The position numbers and the translations under genes were made by a program. The notes below the pieces were generated by a model. That model had not been told where the DNA came from. It saw nothing but the letters and a program-made list of their open reading frames with translations, and did no database searches. From Tragulus kanchil (taxonomy: Eukaryota > Chordata > Mammalia > Artiodactyla > Tragulidae), in contig JAIOJX010000032.1 in NCBI GenBank assembly GCA_022376925.1, forward strand, positions 204,844,939-204,908,938: 64,000 nt of DNA. Reading direction: 5' to 3'. Below are positions 35,608 through 46,554 of this stretch, piece by piece (positions within the stretch are counted from its first letter, which is position 1; each line of letters starts with the position of its first letter).

Positions 35608-36276
35608 GTCCATAATAAAAGCCTGTCCTAGGGACTCAGAATCTGAATTGAAAACCACATTTTTGTAGAGACTAAATGATACATACCATAATAATAGATT
35701 CTAGTACCATTTATTGTTTGGCATGAATGTTAATAGTGAAAAATGGAGGATAAATTCATTTTAGGGGATGAGATAAGTTACTGCCTAAGGGTGATTTATA
35801 CTTTGGAAATACATTACGGTAAAAGAGAAGGCAATTGTGAGGAAATGTCATAATCATCACCAGAAAAGAAAGAAAAGCCCAATGGTGATAATTTAGGTCA
35901 CTTAACTTTTTTAGCCTCTTCCAAATCATCTGATTGGTCTAACTTTTTTCTCATTGTCATTCTTCAGGAGTGCTGTTGTTATTAATAATTCATTTTGCCA
36001 AATGAGATTGTTTTTTATTTGGATGTTACACTCAGGTTTGGTCCCAGTGTTTCCCAACTAGTTTACAGACAGGAAAGCCAAACAAGATCATTTGGAAAGT
36101 TCCGCCTTGAGTCATAGGCCTATCACAGTTGAAGCCTGAAAATGATCAAGAAGCACCTTGGCAGTTGGGACACCCTTGGCCTGTAATTTTTTTCTTGCCT
36201 TCATAAAAGCTGTATGAAAGATTGTGTGTGTGTGCTGTAGCTTTAATAATTTTTTAAAAAATTTATTTATTTATTT

Positions 36277-36312
36277 TAAAGTTTTTACAGAGTTTTGTTG
36301 TTCACAGACATG
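36277..36312 (-). mobile_element. Tiny L1 3' tail fragment
   Basis: The text tttacagagttttgttgttc is the complement of the L1 tail seen at 51301 (tgtaaacaacaaaactctgt). Only a few dozen bases remain, joined to a T-rich stretch. Confidence 0.45.
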
Positions 36313-36427
36313 TATTTTAATAATTTTTATTTGGAGCAGTTACACTTAAGCTCATGATTACTGTTACCTATACTGAGGGCCAATCTTTTTCTCTTAGGAA
36401 AAGTATGTCTTTCTCCAATTCACATTT

Positions 36428-36474
36428 TTTTTTTTTTTCATCTTATATCATCAAAACCTTACAATAGCCCTAAC
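36428..36474 (-). mobile_element. Minute retroposed insert with TSD
   Basis: A 47-bp insert made of a T run and a short unique stretch (catcttatatcatcaaaacc) lies between perfect 13-bp repeats, ccaattcacattt, at 36415-36427 and 36475-36487. The poly(T) marks a minus-strand 3' end. The source RNA is not recognised. Confidence 0.55.
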
Positions 36475-37833
36475 CCAATTCACATTTGATGTGACAGTTG
36501 TCCAGTGCATTATATACAGGTCAATAAATAGATGGTTTAGTACAGAAGGCTGATTGGTGCATTAGAATTTAATAATATTAAAATTTAGTTTATTTTTATA
36601 TTATATATAAATTTCTAGGAATTAAAACCTGATTGTGTGTTTCCTTTTCCATAAAAGTTAATCAGTATCACTTCATTTAAATCTTTTGTTCAACAGTTAT
36701 CCACAGCCTTCTCTCTTTTCAAGTGGTCTAGAGATGGGAGCTGTTTAGAATTTGAAATTGCTATATCATATCTTTAGGATGATTTCTGAAGACCATGTCT
36801 AGTTTCTAGGAAAAGGAACTGATTTCTAAAGGTAATCTAGTGGGATGCAGTGACTTCTGGGCTGTTTCTCATGTGAGTCGCTGATTGGTGGTTGATCCAG
36901 AGCCATGGCCCCCATAGGCAATACGCAGTCTGGCAGCCTGGACAGTAGAGCCCTCTGTGAGATCAGCCAGCTGGCCACAGACCAGAACTGGGGCTCCCAA
37001 ACAAGCCTCCGACTTGAGGGAGGTTGATGTCATCTGCTTTATCCTGTGCCCCCAACCTCATTGTTCAGCATAACTTGTGGGAAATCAAGGGACTAGTTGT
37101 TAAGAAAGAACAAGGCTTTGTTTGTGCCTAAAAGGGTCACGCTGGAGGTTTTTACCGTAAATAACTTTGAAACAGTATGAAAAAAAACATTTGATCTGGC
37201 TTCACCCCTGCAGCAGTATTGTTAGGGCAGCAACTGGTCTTTCCTTCTCATTCCCCCTCCCTTCCTCCCTCTCCAGCTTTCTTTCCCCTTTCCCTACACC
37301 CCCACCCCACCCCTACTCAGTCTGACGTATTGCCTATGTTGAGTTCATGCGGTAAATGCTGATAGAATCAGGAAGAGAGTATCTATCCATTATCATACCA
37401 GTGCCTGGAAATTTTCCATGTATAACTTTCAGTACTTCACAAGCCTCCTTAAACATTACTTCTATGTTATGCTTGCCATTGCTGAATTGTGTTGGAAATG
37501 TGAAGGAATTTAGTGTTGCTGAATGCTGCTTAGGGCCTTTCTAAGTTTGACTTTGTTCAGGGTAAAATCTAGATGTCTTTTGATTTCAGGGATGTTGTTG
37601 GTAGACTTGGTACTTATTCTTGTTTAAAAGATCAGAGTAAATTTGCTTTGTGTCCATTAAATATAGCCTGTAGGCTATCAGAGTCATCCATATTCTTTGT
37701 AGACTGTGGAACTTGAGGTAGCCTCTTGAAAGTATTCCTGATGCTACTTTTCTAGTCTAAAACTACAGCATCTTCAATGATTTGGTATTCTTTCCCACTA
37801 GAGTAATAGAGCCCACATATTAAGATTAACTGT

Positions 37834-38084
37834 GGGACTTCCCTGGTGGTCCAGTGGGTAAAGAGTCTGCCTTGCAGTGCAAGGGGCACCGGTTCGATCC
37901 CTGGCCCCGGAAGATCCCACGTGCCGTGGAACGGCTGGACCGGTGTGTCCAATTATGAGCCAGTGCTCTGGAGCACAAGCGCCCAGAGCCAGTGCTCTGC
38001 AACAAGAGGCCCACACAGGCTAAAGAATTAAGATGGGTGAAAAAAAACCCCAAAAAACAATGAGAGCCCCCCTCCCCCAAAAAA
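37834..38084 (+). mobile_element. CHR-type SINE, older variant, intron 1
   Basis: Head gggacttccctggtggtcca, B box ggttcgatccctggccccgg, body gtgccgtggaacggctggac and caattatgagccagtgctct. The TSD is agattaactgtg / agattcactgtg (37822-37833 and 38085-38096). It lacks the G+C-rich block of the long form and has the shorter aagaggcccacacaggct version. Confidence 0.85.
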
Positions 38085-38358
38085 GATTCACTGTGAGCTC
38101 TTACCAAATGAAGCGACCCCTGGTTATTACATATGCACCCATAATCCTATCCTCTCCACCACTTCCACCCTGCCACACTTAATGTTGTTGGGTCCTTCAT
38201 GTAGTTTATTACTTACCAAGCAAAACACTTGCAGGAGTTGCTGACTTCATCTGGTATTACATTAAATACCTGCTTTTTAAGGTATTTTGTATCCCTTCAG
38301 TTTCTAAGTGTTTCTGCTGCCTCCTCGAGGTTTACCTCTCCATCTTTTCCTGTTTCCT

Positions 38359-40514
38359 AAATGCAATAAACATTTAGGCCCTTAGTCATCTCTGAGTTTA
38401 GTCATTGTAGACTATTGTATCCAGTTTACCATCCGTTAGCACTGTTAGATTGGACGTATGGTTAGCGACTTAAATGTTTATGAAGTTTTGAGTTATCACT
38501 GACAAACAGTTACCTTAACAGCAGTGATGCTAACAGTAACAAGGACCATAATTGTAACACTTACTGAGTGCTTGCCAGCTGCCAAACTCTGTTCCAGGCA
38601 CTTTACCTATATTAAATTTAATTTTCACAATAACCTCATGAAGTACATTCTCTTGTCCTTATTTTACATATGAGGCATAGAGACGTCAAGGAACATACCT
38701 AGGGCTTTACAGCTAGTAAGTGGCACACCTGTGATTTGAACACCAACTTAAAGTCTGACTCTAGAGCCTTCAGTCTAACTACTATGCTGTACTGTTTCTA
38801 AGAGGGAAAAAAGGGTAGGTGTTCCTGTTTTGGTTCATTGGGACTTGGCTGTTTCTTAATTCCTGAGTTAGTTGTTCTGGAGCTACAAAGTTGATGGCTA
38901 TCTTTAAAATAAAACATACATTGTGTACTCAGTGTTATACCACAGACTGATCATAAACCTGAGGAAGGCAGTGCAGGGTAAGAGCCTGTATGAAGGAAAT
39001 TACATTTTTCTCAGTTTCACTGACTACACTAAAGCTGTAAGCTGATTGACTTCTGTTGTGGGCTGAGTGGGATATGGAGCTAGACTGCTGGGTATGGAGC
39101 TGATTCAGTCAATGAAAGCAGTTTGTGACCTGTGCCAGTAGAAAGACTTGCTACCTTTCCCACAAATCACTTGTCATTTTACAAGAGTAGGTATAGACTT
39201 GTTGTCTGAATTAGACAGACAACAGGTTGTATTTAAGTACAGGTTGTATTTAAGTACAACCTGGTGGCAAAGACAGTAACAAATCCGCCTGCAAGGCAGG
39301 AGACCTGGGTTTGATCCCTGGGTCAGGAAGATCCCTGAAAAAGGGAATGGCAACCCACTCCAGTATTCTTGCCTGGAGAATTCCCATGGACACAGGAGCC
39401 TGGTGGGCTACAGTCCATGGGGTTACAAATAGTTGGAAATGCAATAAACATTTAGGCCCTTAGTCATCTTTGAGTTTAGTTATTGTAGACTATTGTATCC
39501 AGTTTACCATCCGTTAGCACTGTTAGATTGGACGTTGGTTAGCGACTTAAATGTTTATGAAGTTTTGAGTTATCACTGACAAACAGTTACCTTAACAGCA
39601 GTGATGCTAACAGTAACAAGGACCATAATTGTAACACTTACTGAGTGCTTGCCAGCTGCCAAACTCTGTTCCAGGCACTTTACCTATATTAAATTTAATT
39701 TTCACAATAACCTCATGAAGTACATTCTCTTGTCCTTATTTTACATATGAGGCATAGAGACGTCAAGGAACATACCTAGGGCTTTACAGCTAGTAAGTGG
39801 CACACCTGTGATTTGAACACCAACTTAAAGTCTGACTCTAGAGCCTTCAGTCTAACTACTATGCTGTACTGTTTCTAAGAGGGAAAAAAGGGTAGGTGTT
39901 CCTGTTTTGGTTCATTGGGACTTGGCTGTTTCTTAATTCCTGAGTTAGTTGTTCTGGAGCTACAAAGTTGATGGCTATCTTTAAAATAAAACATACATTG
40001 TGTACTCAGTGTTATACCACAGACTGATCATAAACCTGAGGAAGGCAGTGCAGGGTAAGAGCCTGTATGAAGGAAATTACATTTTTCTCAGTTTCACTGA
40101 CTACACTAAAGCTGTAAGCTGATTGACTTCTGTTGTGGGCTGAGTGGGATATGGAGCTAGACTGCTGGGTATGGAGCTGATTCAGTCAATGAAAGCAGTT
40201 TGTGACCTGTGCCAGTAGAAAGACTTGCTACCTTTCCCACAAATCACTTGTCATTTTACAAGAGTAGGTATAGACTTGTTGTCTGAATTAGACAGACAAC
40301 AGGTTGTATTTAAGTACAGGTTGTATTTAAGTACAACCTGGTGGCAAAGACAGTAACAAATCCGCCTGCAAGGCAGGAGACCTGGGTTTGATCCCTGGGT
40401 CAGGAAGATCCCTGAAAAAGGGAATGGCAACCCACTCCAGTATTCTTGCCTGGAGAATTCCCATGGACACAGGAGCCTGGTGGGCTACAGTCCATGGGGT
40501 TACAAATAGTTGGA
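38359..40514. repeat. Direct duplication 11 (about 1.08 kb), TMED10 intron 1
   Basis: Copy A is 38359-39437 and copy B is 39437-40514, offset 1077-1078, joined without a linker. The junction cuts a Bov-tA SINE in copy A: its 3' end gagacaactgagcg is present only after copy B. A MIR element is contained in both copies. Confidence 0.95.
38545..38790 (+). mobile_element. MIR element
   Basis: Classic MIR order: cttactgagtgcttgccagc, ccaggcactttacctatatt, tattttacatatgaggcata, gctagtaagtggcacacctg, gactctagagccttcagtct. It is copied at about 39622-39868 by duplication 11. Confidence 0.8.
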
Positions 40515-40540
40515 GACAACTGAGCGACTCACACACAACA
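40334..40540 (+). mobile_element. Bov-tA SINE, full copy
   Basis: From cctggtggcaaagacagtaa through gcaaggcaggagacctgggt and gctacagtccatggggttac to gagacaactgagcgactcac. The copy A version at 39257-39437 lacks the last 25 or so bases because duplication 11 ends inside it. Confidence 0.88.
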
Positions 40541-40562
40541 CTAACACAATGTAAAAATGTAT

Positions 40563-40610
40563 ATTACCTGTAAACAACAAACTCTGTAAAGGCAAAATTT
40601 TAAAAAATAT
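40563..40610 (+). mobile_element. L1 3' tail fragment
   Basis: The text cctgtaaacaacaaactctg and taaaggcaaaattttaaaaa matches the L1 tail at 51301. It is strongly 5' truncated. Confidence 0.55.
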
Positions 40611-40639
40611 ATGTATAAATTTAAGAGAAGTGTAACAGG

Positions 40640-40955
40640 GGGCTTCCCTGGTGGTCCAGTGGGTAAGCACACCGCCTTGCAGTGCAAAGGGCGCGGGTTC
40701 GATCCCTGACCTGGGAAGATCCCACGTGCCGCGGAGCGGCTGGACCGATGTGTCCATTTACCGAGCCGGAGCTCTGGGGCGCATGTGCCCAGAGCCGGCA
40801 CTCTACAACAGAGGCCACTGCGATGGGAGGCCCACACAAGCCAAAGAACAAAGATGGATGAAAATAGATAAATGTAAGACCAATAGAAGTGGCCTTCCCG
40901 TCCCCCTCCCTCCCTAACCTGCCCCGCCCCCCCTGAAATAACCTTAAAAAAAAAA
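40640..40955 (+). mobile_element. Long CHR-type SINE, intron 1
   Basis: A full-length plus-strand SINE with TSD agtgtaacagg / agtgtgacagg near 40629-40639 and 40957-40967. Body gtgccgcggagcggctggac; C-rich tail followed by gaaataaccttaaaaaaa. Confidence 0.88.
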
Positions 40956-41109
40956 AAGTGTGACAGGAATGTACAGTTCAAACAAAAAAAATATATGAAA
41001 ACGTTTGCTTGCTTGGCTTTGACTATAAATTTCTTGAGACTCTGGAGGTCTATGTGTATGTGTGTGTTTGTCTTCATTCTTCTGAATATTTCTCAAATAA
41101 GCCTCTTAG

Positions 41110-42070
41110 AACAGTTTTAGATCTCCAGAAAAACAGTGAAGATAATACAGTTCGCATGTACCCCACACCCAGTTTCCCCTCTTGTTGACATCTTGTGTTA
41201 GTATGGTACATTTGTCACAGGAATGAACAGGTATTTATACATCATTATTAACTGAAGTCTATGCTTTATTCAGATCTTCAGTTTTTACCTAATGTCATTT
41301 TTTCCTGTTCTGGAATCCTATCCTTGATATGTTACCTTTAGTCATTTTTTGAGCTCCTCTAGATTACGACAGTTTCTCAGATTTTGCTTGTTTTTACATC
41401 CACTTGAGTTTTGAGGAGTACTGGTCAAGTATTTTGTAAGATACCCCTTTGTTAGGGTTCATCTGATGTTTCCTCATGATGAAACAGGGATTATGGGTTT
41501 GGGGGAGGAAAACCACAAGAGGTAAAGTGTCATTTTCATCATAACTTATCAAGGGAACATATTGTCAACGTGAATTATCACTGTTATATTGATCTTGATC
41601 ATCTGGCAGAAGTCGTATTTGTCAGACTTCCTCACTCTGAAGTTTCTTCCCCTCCTCCTCTATGCTGTGCTCTTTGGAAGGAAGTCTGTGCAGCCCACAC
41701 TTGAGTGGGGAGTTATACTCACTCTCCTAGAGGGTGCTGTTTCTACATAAATTATTTGAGAGTGTTCTGCACAGGGATTTTTCTCTTCTCCCCTGCTCAA
41801 ATTATTTCCGCTTTGGCTGTTGGGCACCCTTTCATTTGGCTCCTGTGTCTCTTTGACATACTCCCATTGTTGTTTTTTGTCTTGTTTTGTGAGTGCTGCT
41901 TTCTGGCACTACAAGGTGCCTCAGGCTCCTCTTGTGTATTTCTTGCTCCAGTCCTGGGTTCAGCCATTTCTCCAAGAGGCCCTGTCCTTTTATTGGAGAA
42001 TGGTATTAGAACTCAGTGGATGGGTAGTATTATTTTTATGATATCTTTTCCTGACACTTTTTAATTTTTT
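41110..42070 (+). mobile_element. Old L1M-type 3'-UTR-like sequence, intron 1
   Basis: Scattered landmarks of old mammalian L1 3' UTR: agaacagttttagatctcca, agtatggtacatttgtcaca, tttctggcactacaaggtgc, cagccatttctccaagaggc and ttattggagaatggtattag. It is partly copied by duplication 12, up to about 43172. Assigned by recalled pattern; no ORF2 is recognisable. Confidence 0.55.
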
Positions 42071-43676
42071 TTTCAGACACACTTGTAGCAGTAAAAGCAG
42101 TCCCAGCCTTTAGAGTAAGGCTGAGAGTTCCCGGGGCAGCCAGAGGACCCCAGCAAGTGGCAGTGCTAAGGTGCTAAGGGGCAGAGGCCTAAGACTCAGG
42201 AGCATTCACACAGATCCTTCAGGTCCCAACATTTGCGTTAGTGCAGGCGGATGTGGTGGTGAATCTCTGAAAACATCCATCTCAATTGTGTTAGTATTTG
42301 CATCTTTAGCAACACCATGGTTGAACGTGGAGAGTCTACTAGTGGCCACAGTCCTTTCACAAGGACCTTCCTGATAAGTTGTTCTACTGGTTTAGTTCAA
42401 GGAGAATTATCTCTGAAGATAAATTTGTGAGTGTTCATCAGAAAACAAATGATGTGTAACCCAGCTTGTTTCTTTCTTTATCTTGGCTTCCAGAAAACTG
42501 AGATCCAGATTTATTGTGCAGCTACCATTTGCTTAGTTCAGGTTCTTGACAGTACTTGTTTCTTCTTCCTGGTAAGATCCCTTGTTAGGGTATTGATGCT
42601 TGATGAAACATTTCCACAAGAGGTAAAGTGTCATTTTCATCATAACTTATCAAGGGAACATATTGTCAACGTGAATTATCACTGTTATATTGATCTTGAT
42701 CATCTGGCAGAAGTCGTATTTGTCAGACTTCCTCACTCTGAAGTTTCTTCCCCTCCTCCTCTATGCTGTGCTCTTTGGAAGGAAGTCTGTGCAGCCCACA
42801 CTTGAGTGGGGAGTTATACTCACTCTCCTAGAGGGTGCTGTTTCTACATAAATTATTTGAGAGTGTTCTGCACAGGGATTTTTCTCTTCTCCCCTGCTCA
42901 AATTATTTCCGCTTTGGCTGTTGGGCACCCTTTCATTTGGCTCCTGTGTCTCTTTGACATATTCCCATTGTTGTTTTTTGTCTTGTTTTGTGAGTGCTGC
43001 TTTCTGGCACTACAAGGTGCCTCAGGCTCCTCTTGTGTATTTCTTGCTCCAGTCCTGGGTTCAGCCATTTCTCCAAGAGGCCCTGTCCTTTTATTGGAGA
43101 ATGGTATTAGAACTCAGTGGATGGGTAGTATTATTTTTATGATATCTTTTCCTGACACTTTTTAATTTTTTTTTTTCAGACACACTTGTAGCAGTAAAAG
43201 CAGTCCCAGCCTTTAGAGTAAGGCTGAGAGTTCCCGGGGCAGCCAGAGGACCCCAGCAAGTGGCAGTGCTAAGGTGCTAAGGGGCAGAGGCCTAAGACTC
43301 AGGAGCATTCACACAGATCCTTCAGGTCCCAACATTTGCGTTAGTGCAGGCGGATGTGGTGGTGAATCTCTGAAAACATCCATCTCAATTGTGTTAGTAT
43401 TTGCATCTTTAGCAACACCATGGTTGAACGTGGAGAGTCTACTAGTGGCCACAGTCCTTTCACAAGGACCTTCCTGATAAGTTGTTCTACTGGTTTAGTT
43501 CAAGGAGAATTATCTCTGAAGATAAATTTGTGAGTGTTCATCAGAAAACAAATGATGTGTAACCCAGCTTGTTTCTTTCTTTATCTTGGCTTCCAGAAAA
43601 CTGAGATCCAGATTTATTGTGCAGCTACCATTTGCTTAGTTCAGGTTCTTGACAGTACTTGTTTCTTCTTCCTGGT
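41437..43676. repeat. Direct duplication 12 (about 1.1 kb), TMED10 intron 1
   Basis: Copy A is 41437-42573 and copy B is 42572-43676. The first part of copy B is a shortened version of copy A: 84 bases between gtaagat and the ggtaaagtg landmark become about 40. After that the offset is a steady 1101-1103. The content is an old L1 3'-UTR-like stretch plus unassigned intron. Confidence 0.95.
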
Positions 43677-46554
43677 GAACTCTGCTCCTTAATTCTTAAT
43701 TACTTTATTTGCATAGTGTTTGGGCCTAAGCCACTTAAAGATCCTTTTGAAGTAGGTAGGGTATTTATTATCTTGAATGTATGGTAAAGGAAGAGGGGCA
43801 GGCTTCTGGAGCAGAACCTGCTCAAGAACCTGTTTTTTCTGGCCACTACCTAGAATGGTCCAAGAAAACCCAGTTCTGAATTAGTCTGTTTTTCCAGTGA
43901 ACCTATATTCTCACTTATTTGACAATGTGAGTATGCACATATTCTTGACATAAATTACTGTGCATATACAATTAACACTTTATTCCCTACTTTATAAGTT
44001 GTGAACTTTGGCTTGCTTTTCTTCAGAAGGTGTTATCTAGAAACAAATCTTTATTACTTCCCATTGTTTGATGTCATATGACAAGTTTTATGGCTTGATA
44101 TTACCTTTGTTTAATTAAGAACTTCACAGTAAATTTTTTTATCGTTAAGAGGGAATCCTTTTAGGGCTTACAGTTATAAGTAAAAGTGGCAGTTATTTAT
44201 CATGTTACCAAGGTGGTTCTCTGGTAGAATTTAAGAAGAGAAAATGAAATCTCTCAATTTTTGAGAAACCAGCCGATCTTTTAAAGTGATCTGTAATCAA
44301 AACATTTTAACTAAAGAAATGTAAAACCATCATTTCAGCCTATTAGACTTTGCTGGCTCTGACTAGTCACTGAGATTGGCCCAGTTTTCTATTCCCTTAT
44401 TTTAGCTACCTGCTGATTTATGTAATTATGATGGAGTTAGGGCATGTGATTTTTTTTTTTCCCATAAGATCAATGACTTTACTCCTAAATAGTTGCAAAG
44501 TTATGAACTATGTGATAAATCTACTGATTTTTAGAAAATTGCTAAGATCTGGTAGAATGCCCAGCCAGTAGTTTTGTAAGAGCCTAACATGTAGGTTAAG
44601 TTTCAGGTTACCTGCCTGGATTTCCAGAGATCTGGACTGATAGATACCCTTATATAGTTGGGTCAGCTGAAGGTCATAAGTGAAAGTGTAGTCGCTCAGT
44701 CGTGTCAGACTCTTTGCAGTCCAGTGGACTGTAGCCCAGAGGTTCCTCTGTCCATGGGATTTTCCAGGCAGGAATACTGGAGTGGGTAGCCATTCCCTTC
44801 TCCAAGGGATCTTCCCAACCCAGGGATCAAACCTGGGTCTCATGTTTTGCAGGCAAATTCTTTACTGTCTGAGCCACCAAGGAGTCCCTGTAGTTTTGTC
44901 CACTGAAGGTCATAGGGTGTATAGACATGTGGAGAGGCTGATGGAATTGTGATCATAATCACACACTGTTTCTAGTAGGCAAATTTCATGTTGATAAAAG
45001 GTTCAGACAGTGATGGGTGCTTGGCCTTCAGCCTCTTGTAAAGTATTTGTGTCTTTAATACATTTTCAGATGTCATAGACCCAACAGCACAAGGGATTCT
45101 GCCATGACTGTAGTTCTTCAGTACAAGCTAGAGGACCAGTTTAAACAATTTTTACCCTTTCTGAGTACCAGTTGGAAATACAGATTGTATTTCTGAAGAA
45201 CATGGCAGACTTCTTAGTTCATTTTGCAAAGTACTTGATGAAGGATTTTTGTTAGTGTCTTAGAGTATTCTGACCTGTATCTAGGCTTCTTTGTCATCTA
45301 AAGAGGCTCCTGTCCTTAAGTAATTTCTTAGAGGAACCCTATAGGAAAATACAAAGAAATCATAGGCTGTTCCTCTAAGAAATAACCTGATTGAGCATAC
45401 TTGGGCCTAGGTCTTGTAAGTCTGATTGAGTTGAGTTGTCCTTTGTTTGGCTTTTTCTTTGAGTTGATAATTCAGGAAAATTACCACATAAACAAGAAGG
45501 CTTTAGGAATTTTTAGGGCTAAGTATTCCCATGCAGATTGCTTATTGCTAGCTTCAAAGCCTCTACCTGTGGCCACCTTCTAATCCCTCTAAGGTGGAGA
45601 TGCGGATTGAGCATTGTGTGCCACTCAAGAGGACTCTCAGACACTTTGATTTAGCACCAAAGACTCCATCAGATTTTGTTCTGTGCCTTCCACTTCTTCT
45701 AGCCATTTCTGTTGTGGGGAGGCAACATGAGATGTAGAAAGAGCATAGATTTTAGACCCTGTCTTACCTGCGGAGTTTATTAACTCTGCTGATAATGGAC
45801 AAGTTACTAAGTTTCTCAGTTAAATGGAGATAGTAAGATTGGCCGCTCTGAGATTGTTGTGAGGATTAAAGACTATATAGGTAAAGTTTGTAACATTCCT
45901 TTAACCCCTTACCCTTCCAGATCACTCAGTTACAGAAACCTAGACCTAAATCACACAATACTTTGCTCCTGCATTCTGGCTGTGGTGTGTGGCCACTAGG
46001 AATCCATGGTCTCTGATCTCAGCTCTGACCTCAGTGCTGCCCAGAAGTACTCTGTCTGGGATTTTAGTCTGCTTTCTCCCTGTCCTGGGCAGAGGTCAGA
46101 TATTGGTGGGCCAAAGAGGGTTCTATAGACTTCTTTTGTTTGGCCTTGAGATAGTTTTTCAAATGTTGGGATTGCTTATGAGGATTTAAAAAGTAGATTT
46201 CAATGAAAAGTTAAAACGTTTAGGTTCTTTTGGAAAATTAGATCATCCGGAAAGCTGACATGCTATAATAGTAATTGGTTTCTGCTTTGAGATAGGCCTA
46301 TTTTTACCACATTGTAGATTTATACTGGCCCATTAAATTCAGTTTATGCTGCTTGCTTGATCCCTGTGGGCACTCATTTCTTGGTCTTGTTCTGTGGGCT
46401 CTCTGTTTTTAAAATCTCTCAAATCTAGCCTCTATGTCTCTCCATGCACAGAACCTTCATCATTTCTAACTTGGAGTACTGGATTAGTATCCTAACCCAT
46501 CTTCTTATCTCTAGTATTTTCCCTCTTGAGTCTGTCTTCACAATGTTAGCAGAT
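43677..46554 (+). other. TMED10: TMED10 intron 1, unduplicated stretch
   Basis: Intron with one Bov-tA (44679) and a MIR-like tract around 45760-45895 (gattgttgtgaggattaaag). No exon is seen. At 2.9 kb it is the longest stretch of this half free of duplications apart from 35608-38358. Confidence 0.75.
44679..44889 (-). mobile_element. Bov-tA SINE, minus strand, intron 1
   Basis: The complement of Bov-tA: gtcgctcagtcgtgtcagac, ccatgggattttccaggcag, cccagggatcaaacctgggt and ctgagccaccaaggagtccc. Flanks share ctgaaggtcata (44667-44678 and 44903-44914), part of an imperfect TSD. Confidence 0.9.

Larger units (their letters stand above)
35608..38358 (+). other. TMED10: TMED10 intron 1, unduplicated stretch
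   Basis: AT-rich intron with the L1 scrap at 36277, the minute insert at 36428 and a SINE at 37834. A pyrimidine-rich tract lies at 37240-37320. No exon is recognised. Confidence 0.75.
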
